DNA from: Salvia splendens
Lineage: Eukaryota > Streptophyta > Magnoliopsida > Lamiales > Lamiaceae
Length of the DNA: 64,000 nucleotides
Direction: 5' to 3'
Assembly: GCF_004379255.2 (NCBI RefSeq)
Contig: NC_056042.1
Location: 10,959,901 to 11,023,900, forward strand
Position numbers and translations under genes: made by a program. Shown here in pieces: positions 1-11,067 of this stretch (positions are counted from its first letter, which is position 1; every line of letters starts with the position of its first letter). The notes under the pieces are model-generated. The model did no database searches, had not been told where the DNA came from, and worked only from the letters and a program-made list of their open reading frames with translations.

Positions 1-791
1 CAAGAGCAAGATAAAACGAAATCAATTGGATTAAAACTATGAATCAATGCATCTTCACCAAGAATTCTACATGAAAGGTTTAGTTACTCATGTTCAAAGT
101 AGAAAACAAACAAAAACCAAGGGAAACAACGGAATTCATGATACAGATTACAATTGGCGGAGAAATTGAAGCTTGAATCTCCAATCTTCTTCCAAGAGTG
201 CTTCCTAGAGAGAGAGAGAGTGTGTGTTTTTGCGGCTCGGAGAGAATAGAATTAAACCTAGGCCTTTTCTCCTTTTAATCCTCATCAAAAATCGCATTTT
301 TGGCATAAAAATACGCCAAAACAACGTACCCGGTCGGGTGGAATTATTCAACATGAAATCCACCCGGTCGGGTAGAAGTCTCTGGAGTCCTCACGTTATA
401 AAAGTGTCACCCGGCCGGGTGGAATTATAAAGGGTAAAAATTCACCTGGCCGCGTGAGATTTTCTGGACAGCGCAGTGCTTGTAAAATGGCCATAACTTC
501 TTCTATAGAGCTCCGATTGAGGTGTTTAAGATACCCACGCGAAGCTCTTTGAAGACGAAGATAATGATATGCATTGGGGGTTGATTGGAATTCAAAATCT
601 TCAGTAAAATTGTCTCAAACCAAGGCTGCTGCACATCCACCTATTTTGCACATTTTCTACACATTCTTAACAAACTGGTCAACATACCAACATAATAGAG
701 AAGTAGATATAAACACGCCTAATGATAGACGATATATGATCAAATTCATACGAAACCACCCTCTAAAACCATGTAAAATCCAAGTATGTCA
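1..791 (-). repeat. 3' LTR of the Tat/Athila-like element, partial
   Basis: This matches 5678-6464 of the other LTR with scattered substitutions and small indels. On the minus strand it starts TGACATACTTGG at 791. It holds four near-palindromic ACCCGGNCGGGT-type motifs between about 328 and 455, in the part that would be U3. The rest of the LTR lies left of the window. Confidence 0.85.
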
Positions 792-2223
792 ACTCCCCCA
801 AACTTACATAATTGCTAGTCCTCGAGCAATGAAGAAAAAGAACTAAAAGAAGACTTGGATTTAAAGGGGTTTTAGACATCATCATCGTCTCAAAGAATGC
901 GGAATAAAAAAAACATATCACAATACAAATTCCATCAAGTTAAGCTGTCAAATGCACGTTTACTACTAACTCGTATATCACCTTGGATTCATACATCACT
1001 CAGGATGTATATATGTGTGTATATTCACCTCACTAAAAAGTGTATAAGATATCAAGTAGTCACTCAAATCAAGCAAAAATGCATGGTTTACCATAAGCTT
1101 GCTCAATATCTAACCTCTCCTCTACCTCGTGTGACAATAAATCAAGAGTCTGAAAGGTATTTTATTTAGGTTATAATGTAGGCTCTTTGGTAAGGTGAGG
1201 AAATATTTGGCTAAAGTGACTGAAATTCCCAAAACGTAAAATCCCAAGAAATCACAACAATCAACTTTTAACTTCAACCATTCTCAAAACACTTCTCGAT
1301 AATAACTAGACTTTGTCTAATTTCTTCCCAACTTCCAAAGACCTCAACATATTCTCTATATACAATTTTTTTTCTTTCTTCTTTTTTTTCTTTTTTTTTT
1401 CCGTTCATGTTTTTTTTAAGTACAAACTCAACCAACTTTTTTTCAATTATACTCTCTCAACTCTTCTTTTCATATCTCAATAAATTTAGAGTCTAGGATT
1501 CCCAACCCACTTGATTAGCTTGACAAAAGAAAAGGCTTAAGGCTCAAACTTGGCTATCAAGGATGTTATATATTAAGGTTAGTGTTTAGGTAAAAATGAG
1601 GCTAACAACGATGGCCTAACATCTTCCCCTATCTTTAAGGTCACTATGTAGACTCAAGAAGACCAGGAGCAAGTTCTAGAAACATATGCACAATTGATGA
1701 TAAAACGCACATGAAAGAATTGAAGGCTAAAAAATCTCACTTGGGTAAATAGCATGAATCAAGGTAAACAAGCAATTCGTTGCTTATGCACCCTATTACT
1801 CAAACTCCCAAGTCAATGGTCAAGTGATAACTCAAAATGGATGGTTCTTTTATCATAGGCGACTAGTCTTCACCCCAATTACTACCAAAAAAAATTTCAA
1901 TTCAAGACAAAGCAATTCTATCCTAAAACAAAATAAAAAAACAGCAAAAGACAACTAATCAATCTAAAGCAAAAATAAAGCAATAAGATAAGTACCTCAT
2001 TAGTGTCCCTATCCACCATATCATCCCCCAAACTTATTTAAAGCTCTGCAAAGAATAAGTTTGAAAAGTTGGTGGAGAAGGGAGACTTACATGGTATGCA
2101 AGCATCACAAAACACACCAAAAACAAACTGAAATGATAAAATTAAAAAGTTACCTACTAGGGGTTACCTCCCTTACAGTGCCTTTGGTTATCGTCGTTGG
2201 CTCGACGTCCTCCATGAGCTGCA
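792..2223 (-). other. Non-coding internal region and polypurine tract of the Tat/Athila-like element
   Basis: The first bases next to the 3' LTR read AGTTTGGGGGAGT on the minus strand, a typical polypurine tract for second-strand priming. The rest is AT-rich with a long pyrimidine run at about 1366-1405 and no recognisable coding sequence. In a full-length relative this space would follow or contain the rest of pol, so pol has been lost from this copy or its lineage. Confidence 0.6.
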
Positions 2224-4911
2224 TCATGTCACGCCATAACTGGTGGTGTTTGACTTTCTGTCAATCTTGGAAGCATATGATCTAGGCAATCTCTTCTTCC
2301 ACCAAGTATTTTTCAGAGCTCCATCAGAAATTTTGGTTTCCATTTTGGGTGAATTTTCAGTTTTTGTTTTCTTCTCTTTCACTTTAGGATTTAATGCAGT
2401 CTCTTCTTTAGAACTTGATCCACCACATGAACCAAACATCCACTGCGGCAAAGAAAAATCCCCAAATATGGACTCAATTTCTTGTGCCTTTTGGACCTCT
2501 ACAACATGCACAACTTTGCACTCCTTCTTCATAACAAGTTCCTCCTCCTCACGACTCTTCATAGCATTGTAGATAGATAAGATGTGGCGTTTGTTGCCCA
2601 TATGAAGAGTGAGCTCTCCCTTTGCTATATCTATCAATGCTTTTCCCGTTGCAAAGAATGGACGCCCCAGGATAAGTGGTACATTCACGTCTTCTTCCAT
2701 ATCCAACACTACAAAATCGACGGGAAATATGAAGTCATGTACCATCACAAGAACGTCCTCAACAATTCCTTTAGGATAGGTGACGGTTCTATCTGCCATT
2801 TGCAGTATGATTGTTGTCGGCTTGAGAGTGCCGATCTTCATCTTTCTGAAAAACGATAATGGCATCAAATTTATGCTCACCCCTAGATCACAAAGTGCCT
2901 TTGTCTGTCTGTCATTTCCAATGACGCATGAGATGTTGAAACTGCCAGGATCTTTAAGCTTGGCCAGTAGCTTTTTCTGAATTATGGCACTACAGTTTTC
3001 AGATATGTTCATCGTCTCATAGTCAGTCTACTTCTTCTTCTTGGAGAGCACATCTTTTAGGAACTTTGCATATGTAGGCATTTCTTAAAGTGCCTCCACT
3101 AATGGGATATTCAAGTTAACCTTCCTAAAGATGTCTAAGAACCTTGAAAATTGAGCATCTGTCTTCTTCTTCTGAACACGTTGAGGATAAGGGATCCTCA
3201 CTTCAGCTGGACTATGAGCTGTAGGTGGTGTAGGTGAATGTATAGTCGTGTTCTCCTTAGGTGGAGTAGAAATCTGCACAGTCTCATTTTCTTCGACCAA
3301 TTCCTTCTCTTCAGCTCTCTCTTCTGCTACTCTATCCTCATTTTCGGATGACATTGGAGGTCCCTCATAGCTTGTTCCACTCCTCAGATGTATAGCTTTG
3401 CAGTCCTTGGGATTGATGATAGTATTTGATGGAAACTTTCCCGGTTGAGTATTAGCACTCACAGTTTGGGAAATGTGGCTGATCTGTATGTCAATATTCT
3501 TCAGATGAGTGGCCATTCCTTGCACGCCTGATTCAACTTTCTCCATCCTTTGGTTGTTCTTTTCCATGACCTTGTTTGTCTGAATCATGAATGACTTGAG
3601 TATGTCCTCTGTGGTCATCTTCTTTTGATCATTAACCATTCCATGAGTAACTGTGAACCCCTGAGGTGGTTGCAGAGCCTTATTGGGGTTCCCATAAGAG
3701 AGGTTGTGATGCCCCATGTTCTCGTACTGATTATAACCTCCACCCTGATAGTTAGGGCGTTGGTTATTATAGTACCTGTTGTTGCCCCCTTGTTGCACGT
3801 AGTTCACGCCTTCCACACCTCTTTGGAGTCCTTGAGAGGGCTGCCCCATCGCCATGCAGTCAAATTTCATTGTAAGAGCATCCAACTTGTCGGATAAGGT
3901 GCTTATTGGATCATGATTTGTAGTGGAAGCCACCCTATGCACCTTACTCCTCTCATTACTCCATCCTTCATCATTATAAGCGAGCTCCTCAATCACTTCC
4001 ATAGCTTCATTCACTCATTTCTTGAGAAGATTTCCACCTGAGCTCAAATTCAACTCCCGTTGTGCTTCAGGCACGCACCATTTAAAGAATGTAATGACTT
4101 GCACTGTCGGGGTTAACCCATGGTTGGGACACCGCTTCATCAAGGCTTTGAACCTCCCCCATGCTTCTCTAATATTCTCTGCAGGGTTCAGCTGAAAGGC
4201 AATGATCTCATGTTGCCTCTTAATAGCCTCACTCGAGGGATAGAACTTTTCCAAAAACTTTTCCACCATAGCATCCCATGTTCTAATAGAACCCGACTCC
4301 AAACTCTCTAACCAGTCCTTTGCTGAGTCCTCCAGGGAGAAGGGAAACAACCTCAGTCGAATCTGCTCATCTGTCACTCCATTCAACTTCGTTGTGTTGC
4401 AGATCTAAATGCACTTGGTGATATGCTTGTTAGGGTCATCTGTGGATTTGTCCCTAAAAGCAATGTTCTCCGCCATTTGAATCAGTCCTCTTTTCAGCTC
4501 AAAAGTGTTGGCCGCGATGTTGTTATGGACAGTTGGGTTTGCCACTCCTTGATATACATACTGATTTTGCACAGGCACAGGTGATCCACGATTGACCTGT
4601 TGGTGCAACTCCTCCAGCTGTCGTAGAAGCTCAGCATTAGTGGGAGGAGGGGGTGGTGGGTCGTTGTTACCCTCTTCGTTCTCCATCAGACTATGAGAAA
4701 CGGGATCAAACTGAATATGATCCTGAAATGGTGATCGGATGGGTGAAAGATCCCTCTGATCTGAAGATGCTCCTGCGCGGGTAGGCGAAGAAGTGTGAAT
4801 TTTTTGCGTGAGCCTCCTATATGCGTTCCTCTTACGGTTCGATGCTTCGATCTCAGAGTCGAAACGTTCTAGAGGCAAGCCTTTAGAACGTGTGTGCATA
4901 CACCTGAACAC
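2224..4911 (-). pseudogene. Retrotransposon gag-protease polyprotein, degenerate
   Basis: Three open stretches in one frame (4911-4405, 4386-4015, 4014-3085) encode a Ty3/gypsy gag. The capsid-type domain carries the EQIRLRLFPFSL motif followed by the W and P residues typical of plant retrotransposon gag. A fourth stretch (3012-2224) is an aspartic protease with DLGVSINLMPLS, where the usual form is DLGASINLMPLS, and a later ILGRPFFAT motif. Stops interrupt the frame at about 4404 (TAG), 4014 (TGA), 3084 (TAA) and near 3030 (TAG). The protein would form the particle and process itself. With at least four stops and no pol this copy cannot act alone. Confidence 0.85.
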
Positions 4912-5018
4912 AAAACATAAATGTAAAACTTGAAAAATTAAAAGAAAAATAAAGCAGTAAAATCTGAAGTAGTAATCTTGATTATTATCACGATATCAAG
5001 CTATATAACACAAAATTT

Positions 5019-5036
5019 TCCCCGGCAACGACGCCA
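5019..5036 (-). other. Primer binding site, tRNA-Asp type
   Basis: The minus strand reads TGGCGTCGTTGCCGGGGA just downstream of the 5' LTR. This matches the complement of the 3' end of plant tRNA-Asp except for one base (GCGTC instead of GCGCC). It fixes the orientation of the element and the inner edge of the LTR. Confidence 0.8.
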
Positions 5037-5042
5037 AAAACT

Positions 5043-6464
5043 TGACTCAACTTTATTTTACCAAAATATTACCCGCAAGTGTACGGGGTTATCGTAGCAA
5101 ATAGCAAGCAAGAGTATATCGTATCCCACAGAGACAATTAAGTGTCAACCTAAGTACCACAAACTAATTTCAACTACTATCTAGACGATCAGAAATTTTG
5201 GTTTTAAAACTAACAACTACTGAAAACATGTAAATGCAGAGATTAAAATAGAACACTTAAACAAGAAAACAATTAAGCAAGTTGTGTAAGATGATGGAGA
5301 AATATGCAAAATTCAAGGATCTGATGCACAACTCATAGCCTAACCCAATTAAAACCGATTTACCATTTAAAGTCTCCAGAATTGTTGAATCAATCACACA
5401 TGTAGATTAAACCCCCTCCCGAGGTGAGAAATCCGTAGATTAGGTATAATAATTGAAGTCCCCTTCTATTTCTTAGACCTAACTCCCAACAGGTTTATTA
5501 GATTAATGATCTCACTCAGAATATCAACTCTCCCGAGTTTTATTGAATAAAGGTGTGAATTATTCCTCTTTCAAGATTAATTATTTCATCTCCCGATTAC
5601 TCTAAGAAACCCTACACTCCCAATTGGTGATCAAGCAATTGGTAGGAAAAAGCACAAGAATAATTCAAACAATTGCAAGAGCAAGATAAAACGAAATCAA
5701 CTGGATTAAAACTATGAATTAATGCATCTTCACCAAGAATTCTACATGAAAGGTTTAGTTACTCATGTTCAAAGTAGAAAACAAACAAAAACCAAGGGAA
5801 ACAACGGAATTCATGATACGGATTACAATTGGCGGAGGAATTGAAGCTTGAATCTCCAATCTTCTTCCAAGAGTGCTTCCTAGAGAGAGAGTGTGTGTTT
5901 TTGCGGCTCAGAGAGAATAGAATGAACCCTAGGCTTTTTCTCCTTTTAATCCCCATCAAAAATCGCATTTCTGGCATAAAAATACGCCAAAACAACGTAC
6001 CCGGCCTGGTGGAATTATTCAACATGAAATCCACCCGGTCGGATAGAAGTCTCTGGAGTCCTCACGTTATAAAAGTGTCACCCGGCTGGGTGGAATTATA
6101 AAGGGTAAAAATTCACCCGGCCGCGTGAGATTTTCTGGACAGCGCAGTTCTTGTAAAATGACCATAACTTCTTCTACAGTGCTCCGATTGAGGTGTTTAA
6201 GATACCCACGCGAAGCTCTTTCGAAGACAAAGAGAATGATATGCATTGAGAGTTGATTGGAATTCAAAATCTCTAGTAAAATTATCTCAAACCAGGGCTG
6301 CTGCACATCCACCTATTTTGCACATATTTCTACACATTCTTAACAAACTGGTCAACATACCAACATAATAGAGAAGTAGATATAAACACGTCTAATGATA
6401 GATGATATATGATCAAATTCATACAAAACCACCCTCTAAAACCATGTAAAATCCAAGTATGTCA
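5043..6464 (-). repeat. 5' LTR of the Tat/Athila-like element (1,422 bp)
   Basis: On the + strand the LTR runs from TGACTCAA at 5043 to TATGTCA at 6464, giving TG...CA ends in both directions. Six bases separate it from the primer binding site. The outer end at 6464 meets GPAT coding sequence with no gap, so the first bases after it (CCGCG) should be the target duplication. The partner copy lies outside the window. Confidence 0.8.
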
Positions 6465-7243
6465 CCGCGCTCCTCCTCATCCTCTGGATCCCCGCCGGCT
6501 TCCTCCGCCCCTGCCTCCGCATCGCCGTGGGCGCCCTCCTCCCCATGCCGCTAGTTTACCACGCATTCTGGGCCATCGGCATTCGCGTCACCATCAAGGG
6601 CAACCCCCTGCCCTCTCCTACCACCACCTCCGGCATCCTCTTCATCTGCTCCTACCGCACCCTCCTCGACCTCATCTTCCTCTCCACCACCGTCGGCCGC
6701 CCTATCCCCGCCGTCACCTACTCCGTCTCCCGCCTCTCCGAGCTCATCTCCCACATCCCCACCATCCGCCTCACCCACGAGCGCGCCACCGACGCCTCAA
6801 TGATAAAAAAACTTCTCCAAAAGGGAGACCTCGCCATCTGCCCCGAGGGCACCACGTGCCGCGAGCCCTTCCTCATCCGGTTCAGCGCGCTCTTCGCGGA
6901 GCTGATCGACGAGCTGGTGCTTGTGGCGATGGTGAACTGGATGAGCATGTTCCACGGCACGACGGCGCGGGTGTGGAAGGGGATTGACCCGTTCTACTTC
7001 TTCATGAACCCGAGCCCCGCCTACGAGGTTGCGTTCCTCAGCAAGGTGCCGCGCGAGCTGACGTGTGGTGGCGGGAGGACGAGCCATGACGTGGCGAATT
7101 ATATACAGATGGTGATCGCTGCTACATTGTCGTATGAGTGCACCACTTTCACGAGGAAGGATAAGTATCGTGCGCTAGCTGGAAACGACGGAATGGTAGC
7201 GGAGAAGTCGAGCGTGAAGCCGAGTAAAATTATGGGATGTTGA
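6465..7243 (+). pseudogene. Glycerol-3-phosphate 2-O-acyltransferase (GPAT1/2/3-like), 3' fragment, catalytic His replaced
   Basis: The land-plant sn-2 GPAT family makes acyl-glycerol-3-phosphate, used for cutin, suberin or pollen-wall lipids, at the ER. The fragment encodes about 258 C-terminal residues: a membrane-type stretch, acyltransferase block I, the [14 protein letters not shown] block and the conserved PSPAYEV and [11 protein letters not shown] ends, stopping with TGA at 7241-7243. Block I reads [11 protein letters not shown] where active enzymes have an HX4D box (SHRTLLDPIF), so the catalytic His is Tyr. Other normally fixed positions also differ (MVNWMS for MANRMS, ARVWKG for ARGWKG). 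The 5' part is cut off by the LTR at 6464. It is GC-rich, unlike its flanks. Truncation and active-site loss together indicate a pseudogene. Confidence 0.9.
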
Positions 7244-7368
7244 TTGTTGATTGTCTTGTATTGTAGAGTTGAATATGTTAGCAATAATAAAATATCGGCT
7301 TATTTACGTGTATATATACGACATTTTTATGTTTTTCACAGCGGGTCGCTGTAGCAAATGTCCCATTA

Positions 7369-9077
7369 GAGCATTCACAATATGAAGGACTTCCCCAAGG
7401 GCTAGCTAGCACTAAGACTTCCCAAAAACACCTTCTGCCATGTCACTAGGACTTCCCACCCCACTGTCACATCACTAGGACATTCCACTGCACAATAGTG
7501 GACAAGCACTAGGAAATCCCAACAAACAAATTCACATTTTAATAATACAGAACTAAAATTTCGACACGAATACGGAGAAATTGCAATCATAATTTCAGTA
7601 AATTAAAAACATTAAAAAAGTACAATTAAAAAATCAACAAATTACATTATAAATATCAACGTGCACTCCTCCGCGCCCATGATATCTTGCTGGAGTCGAA
7701 TATGGGCTTCTTGTTGGCGCATGTCGGCATGTGTTTGGAGCCGTCCGGCGTCATCATGAGGTATCCCCATTCGTACACTGGCGGTGGCCACGTCGTGGCT
7801 TGGCCCGACGTCATCTTCATTGGTCCAATCAGTCAGTTCTGGACCTTCTTGTTCGATGATCATGTTGTGCATGATAATACACGCGTACATGATATCATCA
7901 ATGCAGTCGTCATACCACAAACAGGTTGGACCCCTCACCGCCGCCCATCGAGCCTGAAGCACACCAAATGCCGGCTCCACATCATTGCGCACTGCCTCAT
8001 GTTGGCTCGCAAAGTAGACCTTCTTTTCTTCGATTGGACATCTGATCGTCTTCACAAAGACGGACCACCTAGGGTATATCCCATCCGCCAAATAGTAGCC
8101 CATATCATGTTAGTTGCCGTTGGCGACGAAACTGATGGCCGGACCGACACCCATGCACAGCTCGTTGAAATGGGGCGATGACTGTAGGACGTTGATGTCG
8201 TTGTTCGACCCAACTACCCCAAAATATGTATGCCAAATCAACAGCCGGTAGACAACTACGGCTTCGAGGATCATTGTGGGATTTTTTCCTCTGAAGCCAA
8301 ATCCACAGGCGATGGGCGTTCTTCCACTCCCAATGCATGCAATCTATACTGCCCAACATCCTGGGAAATCCATGCACTGTCCCGTGCATATCCATAAGAT
8401 CCTGGCAGTCTTGGTGGGTAGGCTTCCGCAAGTACCTCTCCCCGAATATTTGAATGACGCCCTGGCAAAAATACTTGAGACATTCGCGGGCAGTCGTCTC
8501 ACCGACGTGGAGGTACTCGTCGAACATGTCGGCCCTCCTCCGTAGGCCAATTGCCTAATTGCAGCAGTGCACTTCTGTATAGGCGAGTCACCGGGTCTGC
8601 CACTCGCATCCTCCCTGGTGCATCCTAAAACGCCGCCGGAAGAAGTTGTCCCCAAACCGCGGCTGCTCAGTGAAATAGTCGTCAAATAACCGTTGGTGTG
8701 CAGCGACGTGGTCGCGGTGTACTACATCTTGATGCTGGATGGGGCGAGGTACCGTCGGCTACTGCTGCTCCCTCATCAGGCGATTTATCTCAGCGGACGT
8801 ATAGGCCCGTATCTCTTCGCGGATTCGCCGCGATACTTCATCATCCCTGCCACTGCCACCTGTACCACTACTACTGCCACCTGCACCACTACCACTAGCC
8901 ATTTCGGGATGTCAAGAAATATAGAGAAAAAGAAGAGAATCTCGTTAATACGCGTGGTGCATCGACGGACGATGGGTCGTCCATCGACCGCTCGCCGGTC
9001 ACAATAGTGGACGAGCGTGACGGACGAGGGGCTCGCCGGTCGCTCGTCCGCCGGCTCGTCCACTATTGTGGATGCTC
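7369..9077 (-). mobile_element. PIF/Harbinger element 1 (1,709 bp)
   Basis: The ends are GAGCATTCACAATA at 7369 and its imperfect inverse TATTGTGGATGCTC ending at 9077. Both are flanked by TTA (7366-7368 and 9078-9080), the standard Harbinger target duplication. Inside, on the minus strand, is a decayed DDE transposase. It lacks the second Myb/SANT-like ORF that autonomous elements carry. It lies just downstream of the GPAT fragment. Confidence 0.9.
7642..8902 (-). pseudogene. PIF/Harbinger DDE transposase, degenerate
   Basis: The probable start is ATG at 8902, with a Gly/Ser-rich N-terminus, an early TAG and then a reading-frame shift. The stretch 8527-8105 encodes MFDEYLHVGETTARECLK and GSIDCMHWEWKN, which holds the first catalytic Asp. 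The frame then breaks around the second Asp region (SNND). The stretch 8103-7642 begins MGYYLADGIYPRW and contains the glutamate region as NDVEPAFGVLQ, where most relatives have DVERAFGVLQ. Broken frames and the changed residue next to the catalytic Glu make it inactive. It is clearly related to the better preserved transposase at 24128-25408. Confidence 0.88.
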
Positions 9078-9221
9078 TTAGTGGATGGATTTTGGCCTTT
9101 CATGTGGCAAGTCTTTTGGCCTTTTAACCTATCGTAAGCTCTAAATACTTAATGAGGTATCTTGAAAGACCTTTCATTTGGTGTTTCGCCGAGGAGGAGC
9201 TGCCGATGGGCAATGTACCTG

Positions 9222-9283
9222 CAATGGGGACGAAAAAATCGTCGATTGATCGGCGATTTTTACGTCGCCCATTGTAAATGCTC
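9222..9283. repeat. Short palindromic remnant with a Harbinger-like end
   Basis: The arms 9222-9246 and 9251-9274 are imperfect inverted copies (CAATGGGGACG... against CAATGGGCGACG...). The right side continues into AAATGCTCTTA, which resembles the TGGATGCTCTTA end of the two Harbingers here. It looks like a tiny deletion derivative. Confidence 0.5.
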
Positions 9284-9390
9284 TTAGTGTGCAACTTAGG
9301 AGCATTGTCTAGTTCGATTCTCAGAATTCCATCAAGTTCGACGATGTCTAACGGGTTTTTAGAGTGCTTTTACATGCTAGGGGGAAGTCG

Positions 9391-9410
9391 TTTAGGGTTT
9401 AGGGTTTAGG
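9391..9410 (+). repeat. Interstitial telomere-like repeat
   Basis: Almost three tandem TTTAGGG units, the plant telomere motif. The tract is short and common in plant introns and promoters, so no special role is claimed. Confidence 0.6.
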
Positions 9411-9663
9411 CCACAAAAAATAGTTTCATTGGTGGATGACACGAGTTTAATACAAAACAATTGATAAAATATAAGAGAGAAAGAGGTAAAGTGTATAGAG
9501 TAGAAGAAAAATAGAAAATGTGGATAAAATAAGATTGAACTAGATAAAAAAAAGGAGTAATATATAATATATTGTGAGGGACAAAGCTGAAAATAAGATT
9601 AATGTGACGGACAAAATGAAAATATGAGAAATTTCTTATAATTAGAAAGATACTAGAAAATAG

Positions 9664-9873
9664 ATATTTCTTCCATTTCATGTTAATTGAGTCATTTTTC
9701 TATTTTGATAAGTTTTAAGATAATTGAAGCATTTCTATTTTTGACAAAAAATAATTCTATTTTTTTACTTTGTTCTTTCTTCATCTCTCTTACTTTTTTC
9801 ACCATCTATTTAACACACTATTCTTAAATCCCGTGCAGAAAAAAATGCCACAATTAACAAAGAACCGAGGGAG
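9664..9873. mobile_element. Stowaway-like MITE, diverged
   Basis: The left end (CTTCCATTTCATGTTAATTG) and the inverse of the right end (CTCCCTCGGTTCTTTGTTAA) are imperfect inverted repeats of Tc1/mariner-type Stowaway form. The interior is AT-rich and non-coding. Confidence 0.6.
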
Positions 9874-9959
9874 TGAGAATTTTGTATATTAGTACTATGT
9901 TTTAAAGATTAATTTAATAATACAAAATGATTTTATCATACTCTGAGACTTCATTTATA

Positions 9960-10181
9960 CTCACTCCGTCCCAAAAAAATATGCACTATTGATTGTGCAT
10001 GAGTTTTAATGCACAATTGGTGTAAAGTAAGAGAGATATAAGGAGAAAAAATAATTAAAATATTGTTAATGGAGAACGAGTCCCACCTCATTAGAAAGAA
10101 AAGCGTTTCTAAATTTAGAAAATGCAGATTTTTATGAGATGAACTAAAAAACGAGTATTTATTTTTGTGGAACGGAGGGAG
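9960..10181. mobile_element. Stowaway MITE
   Basis: It starts CTCACTCCGTCCCAAAAAAA and ends TGGAACGGAGGGAG, which are inverted repeats, with TA on both sides. It is about 220 bp, AT-rich and non-coding. Confidence 0.8.
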
Positions 10182-10770
10182 TAATAATTAGGAATGATAG
10201 GAATTGAACCAAGCATAGCAATTACCTAATGTTCGCTATTCATTTCCCCATTCATTTCACACTATATTTTATATACTTGATTTGTCACGAATCAAGGACA
10301 AGTCCTCAGTGAGACAATTTTAATTTGTTATCGTTGAAGAGTGAAGACCCTAATTGGGATTCTAAGGCCATCCGCAACGCATCACGTGGGTGGCTCGTAA
10401 CCCGTCACGTCGGGACGAGACGACGGCGAGACGCGTTGCAGCGTCCCGTCTCGTCCCCAGCCCGTCGAGAAGAATGTCGAGCCGTCTCGCCACACGCCCC
10501 GGTGCCATGCGTGACGCCCACTCGCCGGCCCGCGAGTGGGCATCGTCACGCTGGCGCAATAAATCATTTATTTTTAAAATTCAAATTTAAAAAAATAAAA
10601 AATAAAAAATCGAAAAATGCTAATATTACTGTTTTTTCGACCGTTTTTTTTAAATTTTTTTACTCTATAAATACTCCAAATTCATCCTCATTTCACACAC
10701 AAATACACATCTATTCTTCCCAAATCATCTCCATTTCCTCTCCAATTTTCATCTAACCTCCCATCACAAA

Positions 10771-11067
10771 ATGTCCGGCGACAGAAACTCTGGTGGTGGC
10801 GGCTCCGGCGGGTTTGACATCAATGCATTCGGCGATTAAGGGGCATGTACAATGTCCTGGGTGGTGGTTCCAGTTCGTCGACGCCGGGGGGTACCAACCA
10901 CCCCATTTTGATGTGGATGGATATGCCCGTCCTTCCGCCTCGAGGTATTCACAGGGATTATCCCAGATTTGAGAGATTATTCGGTTGAACCCACTCCGGA
11001 AGGAGGCCGAGGCGGTGGAGGAGGCGCACGAGATTAAGTCAAAGGGGTCCCGCCGCCGCACATTTGA
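10771..11067 (+). pseudogene. Harbinger ORF1 (Myb/SANT-like, NAM-associated type), 5' part
   Basis: It starts ATGTCCGGCGACAG and encodes a Gly-rich N-terminus. A stop follows after 18 codons, apparently from a one-base loss near 10837; restored in another frame it runs through an acidic stretch to the residues KSKGSRRRTF. The reading frame stops exactly at the LTR insertion (11067) and resumes after the 3' LTR at 23138. In autonomous elements ORF1 is a DNA-binding partner needed by the transposase. Confidence 0.7.

Larger units (their letters stand above)
1..6464 (-). mobile_element. Tat/Athila-like Ty3/gypsy LTR element with gag-protease only (left end outside window)
   Basis: Read on the minus strand the order is: 5' LTR (6464 to 5043), primer binding site, gag-protease remnant (4911 to 2224), about 1.4 kb without coding sequence, polypurine tract, then the 3' LTR (from 791 leftwards, running out of the window). 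Both LTR copies end identically at 791 and 6464 and align along their length, for example at 1 and 5678. No reverse transcriptase, RNase H or integrase is present, so this is a reduced, non-autonomous form. The element interrupts a GPAT gene: its right LTR ends directly against GPAT coding sequence at 6465. The lineage call rests on the protease motif and the tRNA-Asp-type primer site. Confidence 0.85.

Noticed and set aside
6409..6987. Long Pro/His/Arg-rich + frame and several antisense frames over the GPAT fragment
   Set aside because: They are shadows caused by the high GC content. The GPAT frame gives all family motifs, and the others match nothing.
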